Positions 7,121 to 15,845 of a DNA stretch of 64,000 nucleotides are shown here, one piece after another (positions within the stretch are counted from its first letter, which is position 1; every line of letters starts with the position of its first letter). The notes beneath the pieces are model-generated. The model was not told the origin of the DNA. It was given only the letters and a program-made list of their open reading frames with translations, and searched no databases. The position numbers and the translations under genes are program-made. The stretch is from NCBI GenBank assembly GCA_050693895.1, contig JBOGWS010000080.1, forward strand, positions 62,001 to 126,000, read 5' to 3'. The stretch is from WHSV01 sp050693895 (GTDB lineage Bacteria > Actinomycetota > CADDZG01 > WHSQ01).

Positions 7121-8653
7121 TCAGAGCCAGCACCAACCCTTGGGCGGCAACGAATCACGGTTCGTGGTCTCGATGGTTCGCGGCCGAGCCTCGCCGCCGA
7201 CCGTGGCGGTTGTCGTGGTTGTGGTCGGCTCGCCGGGCGGTCTTTCACAGGCCTGCTCGGAGTTGAAGAGCAGCCTCCTCTCCCACGACTCGTAGGGAAG
7301 AACGGTGCCGACGAGCAACGGGTAGTAAAAGACGAACAAGCCGAGGGCCCCTGCCATGAACACGGCGGCCGCCAAACGCGCCTCGGTCGATCGACCAAGC
7401 GACACGAAACAATAGGCGAGGGTCAGGCACATAAACGGCACGACCGGCAACAGATAAAAGATGAACACCGCGTTGCGGTCGCTCGACAACAGCAACCAGG
7501 GAAGGTAAGTGAACGCGACGCCTGCGAGTATCAGGCCCTCTGGGCGCAGGAAGTCTCGGCGTCTCATCCATGCCCACACGGTGAATACGAGCGCCGGGAG
7601 GAACGACCACCACACGAGTGGGCTGCCGAGCGCGGTGATCGAACCGATGAACCCCTCCGGTGAGTCGGGGGCGACGTAGTAGGCGACTGGGCGTTTCAGC
7701 AGGATCCACGACCACGGAGGCGATTCGTAGGGATGCCGCGCCTCCAACTGCCAGTGGTAGTCGAATGCTCGCCGCTGCTCCTCGTACAGGTTGTGGAACC
7801 AAGAGTTGTCCGCCCACGGAAGAGCGAGGACTGAGCCGTCCACGCGCCCGATGTAGGTCGCGGCGTAGACCAGAGCGGGCACCACAACAAACCAGGCAAC
7901 GATCGTCGGACCCTCTTCGGCCAGGGCGCGTCTCAATGGACGACCCCCGCCAGAACGCCTCCGCGCAGCCACCTCCCAGACAACCGTGATGGCTATCGCC
8001 GAGACAAGGAAGAAGACGCCCGACCACTTCGTCGCGACGGCGGCCCCCGCCACTGCGCCGGCCGCGAATCGCCAGGGCCTCCAGTTCGCACGCTCGGCGG
8101 CAGGGGCCGCCAGGCGGTCTCGGTCGCAAGCGAGAAACAGGAAGGTAGCGACACCGAACAACGGTACGAACACATCGAGCATCGAAACGCGCGATTGCAC
8201 GAACGCGAGCAGATCAATGGCCAGCAGCCCGGAGGCGAGACTCGCTCCAAGCGTCGATCTCAGGATCTTGCGTGCAAGGAGATAGAGCAACAGGATCGTG
8301 AGCGTCCCAGCGATCGCACTGGTCACGCGCCAACCGATCTCGTTGTGGCCAAAGACTCTGATCCCCGCGGAGATCAGCCACTTCCCAAGGGGCGGATGTA
8401 CGTAGTTCTCCGGCGATGCGATCCCGCAGACCGACGATGGCTGTCCAGCGTAGAGGCAGGCGTCCCTCGCGTAGTAGACCTCGTCGAACATCTGCCCCCT
8501 AGCGTCGCCGAGCCCAATGAAGCGAAGGAGACCACCCGCCAGGGTTACGAGGGTCACGCACAACCAGTCGAGACGCGCCCAAGGGAGCCGGCGCACGTCT
8601 TCACCAGCATCTGGGGTATCGACAGGCGCGCGCTCGTTGAGTTCGTCAGCCAC
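7121..8653 (-). CDS. pmt: dolichyl-phosphate-mannose--protein mannosyltransferase
   Basis: Membrane GT39 glycosyltransferase that transfers mannose from polyprenyl-phosphate-mannose to Ser/Thr of exported proteins; 510 aa with about ten or eleven hydrophobic segments. The first extracytoplasmic loop carries the catalytic acidic motif in MFDEVYYARDA and the following HPPLGKWLISAG, both characteristic of the family. The large central loop (WFHNLYEEQRRAFDYH) matches bacterial Pmt proteins. It sits one gene away from rsmI; in M. tuberculosis the orthologue Rv1002c is beside rsmI (Rv1003). The C-terminal tail is Thr-rich (EPTTTTTTATVGG). ATG at 8653. Confidence 0.88.
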   Translation of the reverse strand: MADELNERAPVDTPDAGEDVRRLPWARLDWLCVTLVTLAGGLLRFIGLGDARGQMFDEVYYARDACLYAGQPSSVCGIASPENYVHPPLGKWLISAGIRVFGHNEIGWRVTSAIAGTLTILLLYLLARKILRSTLGASLASGLLAIDLLAFVQSRVSMLDVFVPLFGVATFLFLACDRDRLAAPAAERANWRPWRFAAGAVAGAAVATKWSGVFFLVSAIAITVVWEVAARRRSGGGRPLRRALAEEGPTIVAWFVVVPALVYAATYIGRVDGSVLALPWADNSWFHNLYEEQRRAFDYHWQLEARHPYESPPWSWILLKRPVAYYVAPDSPEGFIGSITALGSPLVWWSFLPALVFTVWAWMRRRDFLRPEGLILAGVAFTYLPWLLLSSDRNAVFIFYLLPVVPFMCLTLAYCFVSLGRSTEARLAAAVFMAGALGLFVFYYPLLVGTVLPYESWERRLLFNSEQACERPPGEPTTTTTTATVGGEARPRTIETTNRDSLPPKGWCWL

Positions 8654-8748
8654 GGGAACTCAGTCTAGTGGGCCGGTGGGGCTGTCCCCCTGTGACCCGG
8701 CCTGGTCTGGATTCGGTTCAGTGGGGCCGGTGTCGGTAGTCTCCGCTC

Positions 8749-10290
8749 GTGCAGACACTAAAGGCTGGAACGAGCGCAATGCTCGAGCGTCCTCTCGCCG
8801 CAATCCCCCTGACCATCGAAGGATTGTCGTTCGCCGTCCTGCTCCTTCTCGACGCTCTGCCCGCCGGCGGAGCAGCAGTAGCTCCCGCCGCCGCGGTTTG
8901 GCCCTTCGATCTGTACTTCGACCTAAAGCAGTCGGTCGCGTTTTCCTCGAGCTGGCCGAACTTCGGCATCACCGTGGCCGCGCTCGTTCTGTTCAGGTCC
9001 GGGCTCCTCGGCCTGACCGCGGCGTTGGCAGACGGTAGGAGTGCCTCGGTAGCGAGGGCTTTTCGAAGCGCCCTTCGCCTGGGACTCGTAGGCGTTGCTC
9101 TCCTGCTCCCGGTCGCCGCGTTGTTTTTCATCGCAGTCGCCATTCGCTACGCGCCGTTCGCGTTGGTAGCCGGCGGACTTGGTCTCGTGACCGGGTGGAG
9201 GCTATGCAGGCGCGGGGTCGGCCTCAATACGGGCTTGGAGGTACGGGGCAGACCGGTTCCCGAGTTCTCCTCATTCCTGCTGTACGCCGTGGCCCTCATG
9301 GGATTGGGCGCGGCCGTAACGTCGATGTCCGATCGTTCCACGCTCTTCGCCGCGCTGCTCATTGCCTGTGCCGGTCCACTTCATGCGTTGGTCTGGCTGG
9401 GCTGGCGCCGGCGAGCGACCGATGGCGTTTCCTCCTCCGAGGGTCGGCTGGTCGCTACACTCATCTTCTTCCTCTTTCTGGCGTTCTTTGTCGCGTCGGG
9501 AATAGATCGCAACCTGCGTGAGTTCGACATCGTTCCCGCCGACTACAAGGGCTCATTGCTTCTTCTGGGCGGCGTGGACTCGACCTTTCAGACGGGGGCC
9601 CTCGCCGATCTCGATCCCGGCGCCCTCGGATACCAGCGTGACCAGACCGAGTTGCTCTCCTACGCTCAGGAGGGTGGCCGTTATGTCGCCGGCGATACGC
9701 GTGGCAACCTCGACAGGATCTCCGTGCGCGTCGCAGAGCAGATCGCAGCCACGCGCGACGAACCCGTGGTCCTGCTCGGCCACTCCCAAGCCTCACTGAT
9801 CCTCGACAGGATCCTCGACAGTGGCCGGGCGGCCCCCGACGCGGCCGCGGTCATCTCGCCGTCTCCGTCGCGCCCACCCTCGGTAGATCTTCCGCCGCCC
9901 GGAGAGGATGGTGAGGGCCGAGTCGGGGGAGACCTGGCGCGCGCCTTCGCGGATCTGATGGACCTGGTGAACCTCACTCCCTATGATGTCGACGCACCCG
10001 CCTCACCGACCAACGTCGAGCGGGTGGAGGTGGCCGATGAGGACACCCCTCGTCTCGCGCTCTGGGCGCTTGGTGACTCGATTCTGCTCGAGACCGACTG
10101 GCGGCGGGAGGGAGAGGTGAACCTCGTAGTCTTCAGTGACCATGTCGGAGCAACTCGCAATCCTCGAGCTCTTGACTCGGCTCGCATGTTCCTGGAGGGC
10201 GAGGACGTTGCGGCGGACGACGCGTCGTGGCGCTCGATTCTCGTGAACGTCTTTCGTTATGCATTCGAACCCTGGCGCCCGGGACGGTGA
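8749..10290 (+). CDS. multi-spanning membrane protein with C-terminal alpha/beta-hydrolase-like domain
   Basis: 513 aa starting at GTG 8749. The first ~255 residues contain six or seven hydrophobic helices. After the last one (FFLFLAFFVASGIDRN) comes a soluble, extracytoplasmic-looking domain that opens with GSLLLLGGVDSTFQTG and contains GHSQAS near residues 343-348. That is the nucleophile elbow G-x-S-x-[AGS] of alpha/beta hydrolases (esterase/lipase type). A candidate acid is in WALGDSILLETDW and a candidate His in VVFSDHVGATRNP. No characterised family is recognised. The gene end overlaps the rsmI start, which suggests coexpression with no obvious functional link. Confidence 0.6.
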   Translation: MQTLKAGTSAMLERPLAAIPLTIEGLSFAVLLLLDALPAGGAAVAPAAAVWPFDLYFDLKQSVAFSSSWPNFGITVAALVLFRSGLLGLTAALADGRSASVARAFRSALRLGLVGVALLLPVAALFFIAVAIRYAPFALVAGGLGLVTGWRLCRRGVGLNTGLEVRGRPVPEFSSFLLYAVALMGLGAAVTSMSDRSTLFAALLIACAGPLHALVWLGWRRRATDGVSSSEGRLVATLIFFLFLAFFVASGIDRNLREFDIVPADYKGSLLLLGGVDSTFQTGALADLDPGALGYQRDQTELLSYAQEGGRYVAGDTRGNLDRISVRVAEQIAATRDEPVVLLGHSQASLILDRILDSGRAAPDAAAVISPSPSRPPSVDLPPPGEDGEGRVGGDLARAFADLMDLVNLTPYDVDAPASPTNVERVEVADEDTPRLALWALGDSILLETDWRREGEVNLVVFSDHVGATRNPRALDSARMFLEGEDVAADDASWRSILVNVFRYAFEPWRPGR

Positions 10291-11132
10291 GCGGCCGGCT
10301 CGTTCTCGTTGGAACGCCTATCGGAAACCTCGAGGACATTACGCGTAGGGCGCTGCGGACCCTCGAGGAGGCCGAGGTGATCGCTTGTGAGGACACTCGC
10401 CGGGCGCGCAAGCTCCTCGGTCACTACGGCATCCGGGCGCGCGAGCTGATCACATATCACGAGGCCAACGAGCGCCGGCAGGCCAGGATGTTGCTGGAAC
10501 GAATCGGAGCTGGGGACGAGGTCGTCCTCATCTCGGACGCAGGCATGCCGGGGTTGAGCGATCCGGGTTTCCGCCTGGTCGAGGCCTGTGCCGAGCGCGG
10601 CTACGAGGTGGTGGTCGTGCCGGGCCCGACCGCGGTCGTCAGCGCTCTGGCGCTCTCGGGTCTTCCTCCGGGACGCTTCACGTTCGAGGGTTTCCTGCCT
10701 CGGAAGACCGGAGAGAGGCGGCGGCGCATCGCGGAGCTCGCGGCCGAGGAACGAACGATGGTCTTTTTCGAATCGCCCCACCGAATCGCCGATTCACTGG
10801 CCGATCTGCAGGAGGGCCTTGGCGATCGGCCCGCGGTCGTGGCGCGGGAGCTGACCAAGATGCACGAGACCGCTCACAGAGGGAGCCTCGGGGAGCTCGC
10901 GGCGATGGCCCTACAGGGAGCGTTCAGAGGTGAGATAGTCGTCGTCGTATCGGGGGCCGTGAGGGGAATCGGCGCGATAGCGGGCCCCGAGGAGCTCGCC
11001 GAGCGCGCGTCACAGCTCATCGACGAGGGTATGGATCGCAGAGCTGCCATGACGGCCGTTGCCAAGGAGGCCGGTGTATCGAAGCGCGAGGTATTCGACG
11101 CGCTCGTGTCGGTCAAGAAGAGGGAAAGCTAG
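10287..11132 (+). CDS. rsmI: 16S rRNA (cytidine(1402)-2'-O)-methyltransferase
   Basis: SAM-dependent methylase of the tetrapyrrole-methylase fold that 2'-O-methylates C1402 in the ribosomal P-site, 281 aa. Diagnostic stretches are LVLVGTPIGNLEDITRRAL, the CEDTRRARKLLGHYGI segment, LISDAGMPGLSDPGF, VPGPTAVVSALALSG and GFLPRKTGERRRR. The reading frame is open upstream within the hydrolase gene. A GTG at 10287 overlapping the preceding TGA immediately precedes the conserved start, so it was preferred. It is convergent with the abrB-like gene 11 bp away. Confidence 0.95.
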   Translation: MSGRLVLVGTPIGNLEDITRRALRTLEEAEVIACEDTRRARKLLGHYGIRARELITYHEANERRQARMLLERIGAGDEVVLISDAGMPGLSDPGFRLVEACAERGYEVVVVPGPTAVVSALALSGLPPGRFTFEGFLPRKTGERRRRIAELAAEERTMVFFESPHRIADSLADLQEGLGDRPAVVARELTKMHETAHRGSLGELAAMALQGAFRGEIVVVVSGAVRGIGAIAGPEELAERASQLIDEGMDRRAAMTAVAKEAGVSKREVFDALVSVKKRES

Positions 11133-11143
11133 AGACCCCGGGC

Positions 11144-11431
11144 TTAGCCGGCTGCGGTGACGGTCTCGTCGAGCCTGACCTCGCGAGGGGTCGCTCCACC
11201 GAGCTCGGCGGCGCACTCGCCGCAGACCTTGCGGTCCCTGAACTGTACGAGGCCCTCGTCGGAGGAACAGAACAGGCAGACGTCGTGGCGCTTGTTCAAG
11301 ATGATGTGCTCGCCGTCCACGCTGATCTCGAGCTCATCGCCTTCGTGAATCCCGAACACGCGTCGAAGTTCGGATGGGAGCACGATGCGTCCCAGCTCAT
11401 CGATCTTTCGGACGACCCCGGTAGACTTCAC
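11144..11431 (-). CDS. AbrB/SpoVT-family transition-state regulator with zinc-ribbon tail
   Basis: 95-aa DNA-binding protein. Residues 1-47 are an AbrB swapped-hairpin domain (MKSTGVVRKIDELGRIVLPS, then VFGIHEGDELEISVDGEHIIL), strikingly like B. subtilis AbrB. The C-terminal half has two CxxC pairs (Cys52, Cys55, Cys70, Cys73), forming a likely zinc ribbon as in many clostridial homologues. It starts at GTG 11431 with an AAGGGGAG ribosome-binding site. It lies antisense between rsmI and metG, the same place and orientation as abrB in Bacillus. Autoregulation is plausible given the inverted repeats 27-61 bp upstream. Targets are unknown. Confidence 0.9.
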   Translation of the reverse strand: MKSTGVVRKIDELGRIVLPSELRRVFGIHEGDELEISVDGEHIILNKRHDVCLFCSSDEGLVQFRDRKVCGECAAELGGATPREVRLDETVTAAG

Positions 11432-11457
11432 GAGCAGCTCCCCTTAGGCCCACAGTA

Positions 11458-11492
11458 GTTAACCAAATGTAATTTGGCAGTTCTTGGTTAAC
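11458..11492. promoter_or_regulatory. nested inverted repeats in the abrB-metG divergent promoter region
   Basis: GTTAACCAA (11458-11466) is exactly repeated in inverse at 11484-11492. Inside it, CCAAAT (11463-11468) pairs with ATTTGG (11472-11477). The stretch is the only A+T-rich patch in a G+C-rich region and sits between the divergent abrB-like and metG genes. It is a good candidate operator, perhaps for AbrB itself; this is inference. Confidence 0.55.
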
Positions 11493-11612
11493 AGTATCTG
11501 CTCAGTTGGGGCGGGGTTCAATCTCAAAATGGGTAAAAACGGTCACTCGATCGGGTGAAGAAAAGCACTCGTTCGGGCGGCGCACACCTTCTGACCTGCG
11601 AGGACTTACTGC

Positions 11613-13166
11613 ATGGCCGACAGCTTCTACATCTCCACCCCGATCTACTACATCAACGATGTCCCTCACCTCGGTCACGCCTACACCGAGGTGGCGGCCG
11701 ACTTCATCGCCCGGTTCAAGCGCCTCCAGGGGTTCGACGTCACCTTCCTGACCGGTACCGACGAGCACGGCCAGAAGATCGCGCAGGCGGCCGAGTCGAA
11801 GGAGATGACCCCCAAAGAGTGGGCCGACCAGATCGTCCCCCGCTGGCACGAGGTCTGGAAGGCACTCGACATCTCCTACGACGACTTCATCCGCACGACC
11901 GAGGTCCGCCACGAACAGCCGGTTCAGAAGTTCGTTCAGGATCTGTACGACCGGGGCGAGATCTACCTGGGCTCATACGAGGGGCTCTACTGCGTAGGCT
12001 GTGAAGCCTTCAAGACCCCCGACGAACTCGTCGACGGCCGCTGCCCCCTCCATCCGACGCGCGAGATCGAGCACGTGAAGGAGGAGAACTACTTCTTCAG
12101 GCTCAGCAAGTACGCGGACAGGTTGATCGAGCTGTGGGAGACCGATGAGCGCAGCGTGATGCCCCAGGTCCGGCGTAACGAGGTGCTCGGCAAGGTCAAG
12201 CAGGGCCTGGACGACCTCTCGATCTCGCGCATCAGCTTCGACTGGGGTATTCCGATTCCCTGGGATTCCAAGCACGTCATCTACGTGTGGATCGACGCCT
12301 TGCTCAACTACATAACGGCGGCCGGCTATGCCAGCGACGACGCCAAATTCAACCGGGTCTGGCCCGCCGACGTCCACCTCGTCGGCAAGGACATCCTGTG
12401 GTTCCACTCCGTGATCTGGCCGGCGATGTTGATGGCGCTCGAACTTCCGGTACCGACGACCGTCTACGCGCATGGCTTTCTGTTGGTCGGCGGCGCCAAG
12501 ATGAGCAAGTCGTCGCTGACCGGCATCAGCCCCCGCGATCTGACCGAGACCTTCGGAAGCGACGGCTACCGCTACTACTTCATGCGTGAGGTCAGCTTCG
12601 GTCAGGACGGCACCTTTTCGTGGGAGAGCATGATCGCTCGCTACAACTCCGATCTCGCCAACGACTACGGAAACCTGGCGTCGCGTGTACTGAACATGCT
12701 GGGCCGGTACCTCGACGGGGAAGTTCCCCGGCCCCCGTCCGAGGACGAGCTCGACGAAGCGGACCGCCGATTGTTCGATGCCTATGCACAGGCGTTCGTG
12801 GGGATGGAAGCCGCCATCGATGCGCTGAGTCCGACCGAGACACTGAAAGCGACCTGGACCTTCGTTCGCAAGGCAAACTCCTACGTCGAAGAGGTCGCGC
12901 CATGGGCGCTCGCCAAGGACGAGACCCAACGCCGGCGCCTCGAGGTCGTTCTCTACAACCTGGCGGAATCCCTGAGGCTCATCGCGTTGCTGACATTTTC
13001 CGCTACGCCGCGCGCCTCTCAGGAGTTGTGGCGTCGACTTGGTATCGATGGCGAACTGGACCGGGCCGCCTTCGCGACGGACGGAGTGTGGGGTGGACTA
13101 ACGGCGGGGTCGAAGACCACGAAGGGCGACGCCCTGTTTCCTCGTCTCGAAGACGACCAAAAGTAG
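11613..13166 (+). CDS. metG: methionyl-tRNA synthetase
   Basis: Class I synthetase charging tRNA-Met in the cytoplasm, 517 aa. The HIGH motif is HLGH at residues 19-22, KMSKS at 296-300. The zinc-binding insert reads CVGC followed by CPLH, a single-knuckle arrangement. It lacks the C-terminal EMAP/tRNA-binding domain, as in other short bacterial MetRS of this type. ATG at 11613 has a GAGGAC ribosome-binding site. It heads the run metG-tatD-rsmA-ispE, transcribed away from abrB; the 181-bp upstream gap holds the inverted repeats. Confidence 0.97.
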   Translation: MADSFYISTPIYYINDVPHLGHAYTEVAADFIARFKRLQGFDVTFLTGTDEHGQKIAQAAESKEMTPKEWADQIVPRWHEVWKALDISYDDFIRTTEVRHEQPVQKFVQDLYDRGEIYLGSYEGLYCVGCEAFKTPDELVDGRCPLHPTREIEHVKEENYFFRLSKYADRLIELWETDERSVMPQVRRNEVLGKVKQGLDDLSISRISFDWGIPIPWDSKHVIYVWIDALLNYITAAGYASDDAKFNRVWPADVHLVGKDILWFHSVIWPAMLMALELPVPTTVYAHGFLLVGGAKMSKSSLTGISPRDLTETFGSDGYRYYFMREVSFGQDGTFSWESMIARYNSDLANDYGNLASRVLNMLGRYLDGEVPRPPSEDELDEADRRLFDAYAQAFVGMEAAIDALSPTETLKATWTFVRKANSYVEEVAPWALAKDETQRRRLEVVLYNLAESLRLIALLTFSATPRASQELWRRLGIDGELDRAAFATDGVWGGLTAGSKTTKGDALFPRLEDDQK

Positions 13167-13180
13167 CGTCCGAGCGGCAA

Positions 13181-13948
13181 ATGTGGTTCGACTCGCACTG
13201 CCACCTCCACATCTGTGAACGAGAGGTTCCTGTCGGCGATCTACTGACGCGAGCCAGGACGAACGGAGTCGAGCAGGTTGTGACCATCGGCATCGAAGTC
13301 GCGTCGAGCGAGCGCGCGCTGGCAATCGCCCGTGAACACGAAGGAGTTTTCTCCTCGGCCGGGGTTCACCCGAACGACGCAACCGCATGGAACGACGAGG
13401 CAGGGGAGCGCGTCGATGAGCTTCTCGAACATGACGAGGTCGTTGCCGTCGGAGAAACAGGCCTCGACTTCTACCGTGACTACACGCCACACGATGTTCA
13501 GCATGCCGCCTTTCGGGATCACATCGAACTCGCCAAACGTCATGGCAAGCCATTGGTCATTCACACGCGCGAATCGACCACGGCTGCTATCGAGGAACTC
13601 GAGTCGGTGGATCCACCCAAGAGGCTCATCTTTCACTGCTGGTCCGGCACCACCGATGAGCTGGAGCGAGCTCTGGAGCTCGGCGCACACGTTTCATTCG
13701 CCGGCAACGTGTCCTTTAAGTCGGCGGAGGACCTGCGCGGTGCAGTGCGCCTTGTTCCGGATGACCGGCTGTTGGTCGAGACCGATTCACCGTTCCTGGC
13801 CCCCGTTCCGCATCGCGGCAAGCCCAACGAACCGTCATTCGTAGAGGCAGTCGGCAGGGCGGTTGCCGGGGCCCGTGGCGACGGCGAGGGTGATGTTGCT
13901 CGCCTGACGACGGCCAACGCGCGACGAATCTTCGGTCTAGCGCGATGA
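13181..13948 (+). CDS. tatD: TatD-family metal-dependent deoxyribonuclease
   Basis: 255-aa amidohydrolase-fold hydrolase. The metal-binding start FDSHCHLH is at residues 3-10. VGETGLDFYRDY with the conserved Glu, the KPLVIHTRESTTA segment, IFHCWSG and the C-terminal LLVETDSPFLAPVPHRGKPN with the Asp ligand complete the active site. E. coli TatD is a 3'-5' DNA exonuclease; a D-aminoacyl-tRNA or RNA role is also discussed. ATG 13181 lies 14 bp after metG. The stop overlaps the rsmA ATG (ATGA). No rpfB-like gene lies between tatD and rsmA, unlike in mycobacteria. Confidence 0.93.
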   Translation: MWFDSHCHLHICEREVPVGDLLTRARTNGVEQVVTIGIEVASSERALAIAREHEGVFSSAGVHPNDATAWNDEAGERVDELLEHDEVVAVGETGLDFYRDYTPHDVQHAAFRDHIELAKRHGKPLVIHTRESTTAAIEELESVDPPKRLIFHCWSGTTDELERALELGAHVSFAGNVSFKSAEDLRGAVRLVPDDRLLVETDSPFLAPVPHRGKPNEPSFVEAVGRAVAGARGDGEGDVARLTTANARRIFGLAR

Positions 13949-14790
13949 CGGATGGCCGGCTTCTAGGAGCTCGCCGGATAAGAGAACTCTTCGAGACCCA
14001 CGGCATTCGGCCGCACAAAGAGCTGGGACAGAACTTTGTCATCGATCCAAACACCATTCGCAAAGTGGTGGATGTTGCGGGTGACTTGAGCGACAAGAGC
14101 GTGCTCGAGATCGGGGCGGGGGCCGGGTCTCTAACGCTCGGCCTCGCAGGAGCGGCTCGCAGGGTGATAGCGGTCGAGTTCGATGCACGCGTGGTCCCTG
14201 CCTTGCGCGAGGCGCTGCTCGGGATCGACAACGTCGAGGTAGCGGAAGCCGATGCGATGAAGCTCGACTACGCGCGGGTCGATGCCGCGGTGATGGTTGC
14301 GAACCTGCCCTACAACATCGCGGTTCCGCTCGTCGTGACCGTGCTTGAAAACGCCCCTCAGATAGCCTCGCTTACCGTCATGACGCAGCGAGAGGTCGGC
14401 GAGCGTCTGGCGGCGTCACCGGGAACCAAGTCGTATGGCCAGGTCAGCGTCCTCGTGGGCTATTGGACGCGGGCGACAGTCGCAGCGCGCATCTCTCGGA
14501 ACGCATTTTTCCCCGTTCCCACCGTGGACTCGGTCCTGGTACGGATGGATCGGCGCGAGCCGCCGGAGGTGCAATACGCGCGTCTCACCGAGATAGTGAA
14601 GGCCGCGTTTGCTCAGCGGCGAAAGACTCTTCGCAACACACTCGGTCCCCTGGGAGCCTCCGTGTCCGAAGTCGAGCGGTCGATTCACAACGCCGGTATC
14701 GACCCGGGTGCGCGACCCGAGACCGTGCCTCTCGACGGCTGGGTCGCGATCACCCGGCAACTCGCTTCGTCCAAGAGAAATCCCGAATGA
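13945..14790 (+). CDS. rsmA: 16S rRNA dimethyladenosine transferase
   Basis: KsgA, 281 aa: SAM-dependent dimethylation of A1518 and A1519 in helix 45 of 16S rRNA during 30S maturation. Visible are the KELGQNFVIDPNTIRKVV entry, motif I LEIGAGAGSLTLGL, the acidic VIAVEFDARV, motif IV NLPYN with hydrophobic flanks, and the C-terminal VPTVDSVLVRMDRR and FAQRRKTLRNTL segments. ATG overlaps the tatD stop, and its own TGA overlaps the ispE ATG, so all three are translationally coupled. Confidence 0.97.
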   Translation: MTDGRLLGARRIRELFETHGIRPHKELGQNFVIDPNTIRKVVDVAGDLSDKSVLEIGAGAGSLTLGLAGAARRVIAVEFDARVVPALREALLGIDNVEVAEADAMKLDYARVDAAVMVANLPYNIAVPLVVTVLENAPQIASLTVMTQREVGERLAASPGTKSYGQVSVLVGYWTRATVAARISRNAFFPVPTVDSVLVRMDRREPPEVQYARLTEIVKAAFAQRRKTLRNTLGPLGASVSEVERSIHNAGIDPGARPETVPLDGWVAITRQLASSKRNPE

Positions 14791-15683
14791 ACCGGGTAGT
14801 GAACCTGCGGACCAATGCCAAGACGAATCTCTTTCTGAGGGTGCTCCGTCGGCGTCCCGACGGCTATCACGAGATAGAGACCATCTTCCACACGCTCGGT
14901 TTCGCGGACTCGGTCACCATCGCGCCCGCGTCGAGCAGCGAGATCGAGGTCGACATGCGTCCAGAGACCGAGCCCATGCGCGGGCTCCCGATGGCGGCCG
15001 ACAATCTCGTTCATGCGGCAGCGCGGAAGTTGGTGAAGGCGAGTGGGCGCTCGAAGGGCGCGAGGATCGGGATCGTCAAGCGCATCCCCATCGGAGCGGG
15101 CCTGGGCGGAGGCAGCGGAAACGCGGCGGCGGTTCTCCAATGCCTGAACGAGATATGGGGGCTGAGCCTGGATTCGGAGACTCTTGCCGAGCTCGCGCTG
15201 GACCTCGGAGCCGACGTCCCCTACTGCTTGACCGGAGGAACCGCGCTGGCGACCGGACGGGGAGAGGCAATCACGAGGCTTCCGGCCCCCGCGACACTGT
15301 GGTTCGTCCTCGGTCTCAGCATCGAGCCGCTCCTGACTCGCGATGTCTACGGGGCCTTCCGGTCCGACCGTGACTCGCCCGATGTCCGCAGCGCGCCCAT
15401 GGCCCTGGCTCTCGGACTCGGCGACGTGGAAGCCATCGCCACCCTGTTGCACAACGACCTCGAGGCCCCCGCATTCAGGTTGAGGCCCGAGCTCGAAAAG
15501 CTCAAGGCGGCGATGTTGGATGCAGGCGCTCTGGGGGCCGTGATGTCCGGTTCGGGGCCGACGATGATTGGTCTCGCCGGCGACCAGGGGCACGCATCCG
15601 CCATCGCTTCTGCGGCCGAGCGATGGTTCGACCGGGTAACGGTGACTTCGAGCCGACCCGAGTGCATCGAGCGCCTCGACTAA
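14787..15683 (+). CDS. ispE: 4-diphosphocytidyl-2-C-methyl-D-erythritol kinase
   Basis: GHMP kinase of the MEP isoprenoid pathway that phosphorylates CDP-ME, 298 aa. The substrate segment TNAKTNLFLRVLRRRPDGYH is at the N-terminus, the ATP loop PIGAGLGGGSGNAAA near residues 101-115, and GADVPYCLTGGTALATGRGE and the C-terminal MSGSGPTMIGL motif follow. The long frame starts inside rsmA; the ATG at 14787 (ATGA overlap) precedes the conserved N-terminus. Its presence shows the organism uses the non-mevalonate route. A tRNA-Gln starts 25 bp after the stop. Confidence 0.96.
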   Translation: MNRVVNLRTNAKTNLFLRVLRRRPDGYHEIETIFHTLGFADSVTIAPASSSEIEVDMRPETEPMRGLPMAADNLVHAAARKLVKASGRSKGARIGIVKRIPIGAGLGGGSGNAAAVLQCLNEIWGLSLDSETLAELALDLGADVPYCLTGGTALATGRGEAITRLPAPATLWFVLGLSIEPLLTRDVYGAFRSDRDSPDVRSAPMALALGLGDVEAIATLLHNDLEAPAFRLRPELEKLKAAMLDAGALGAVMSGSGPTMIGLAGDQGHASAIASAAERWFDRVTVTSSRPECIERLD

Positions 15684-15708
15684 GCTCAAATCGCTTTAGA
15701 GAGTTCAA

Positions 15709-15780
15709 TGCCCCGTGGGGTAAGTGGCAGCCCGAGGGATTTTGGTTCCCTAAGTCGTGGTTCGAGTCCACGCGGGGCAG
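15709..15780 (+). tRNA. tRNA-Gln (anticodon TTG)
   Basis: 72-nt cloverleaf. The acceptor TGCCCCG pairs with CGGGGCA, discriminator G. The D arm holds GGTAAGTGGCAGC, the anticodon stem AGGGA/TCCCT with loop TTTTGGT gives anticodon TTG, and the T arm contains GGTTCGAGTCC. The CCA end is not encoded. It sits inside the ispE-glmU operon, probably processed from a mixed transcript. Confidence 0.95.
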
Positions 15781-15845
15781 CGGACAAGGGTTGGGAAGAC
15801 GGCAACAGAGAGATCCGGAGGACAGCGCGAAGTGAGACTGGAGCG

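Noticed and set aside
11973..12929. 318-residue frame antisense to metG
   Set aside because: Fully inside metG; no ribosome-binding site or motifs.
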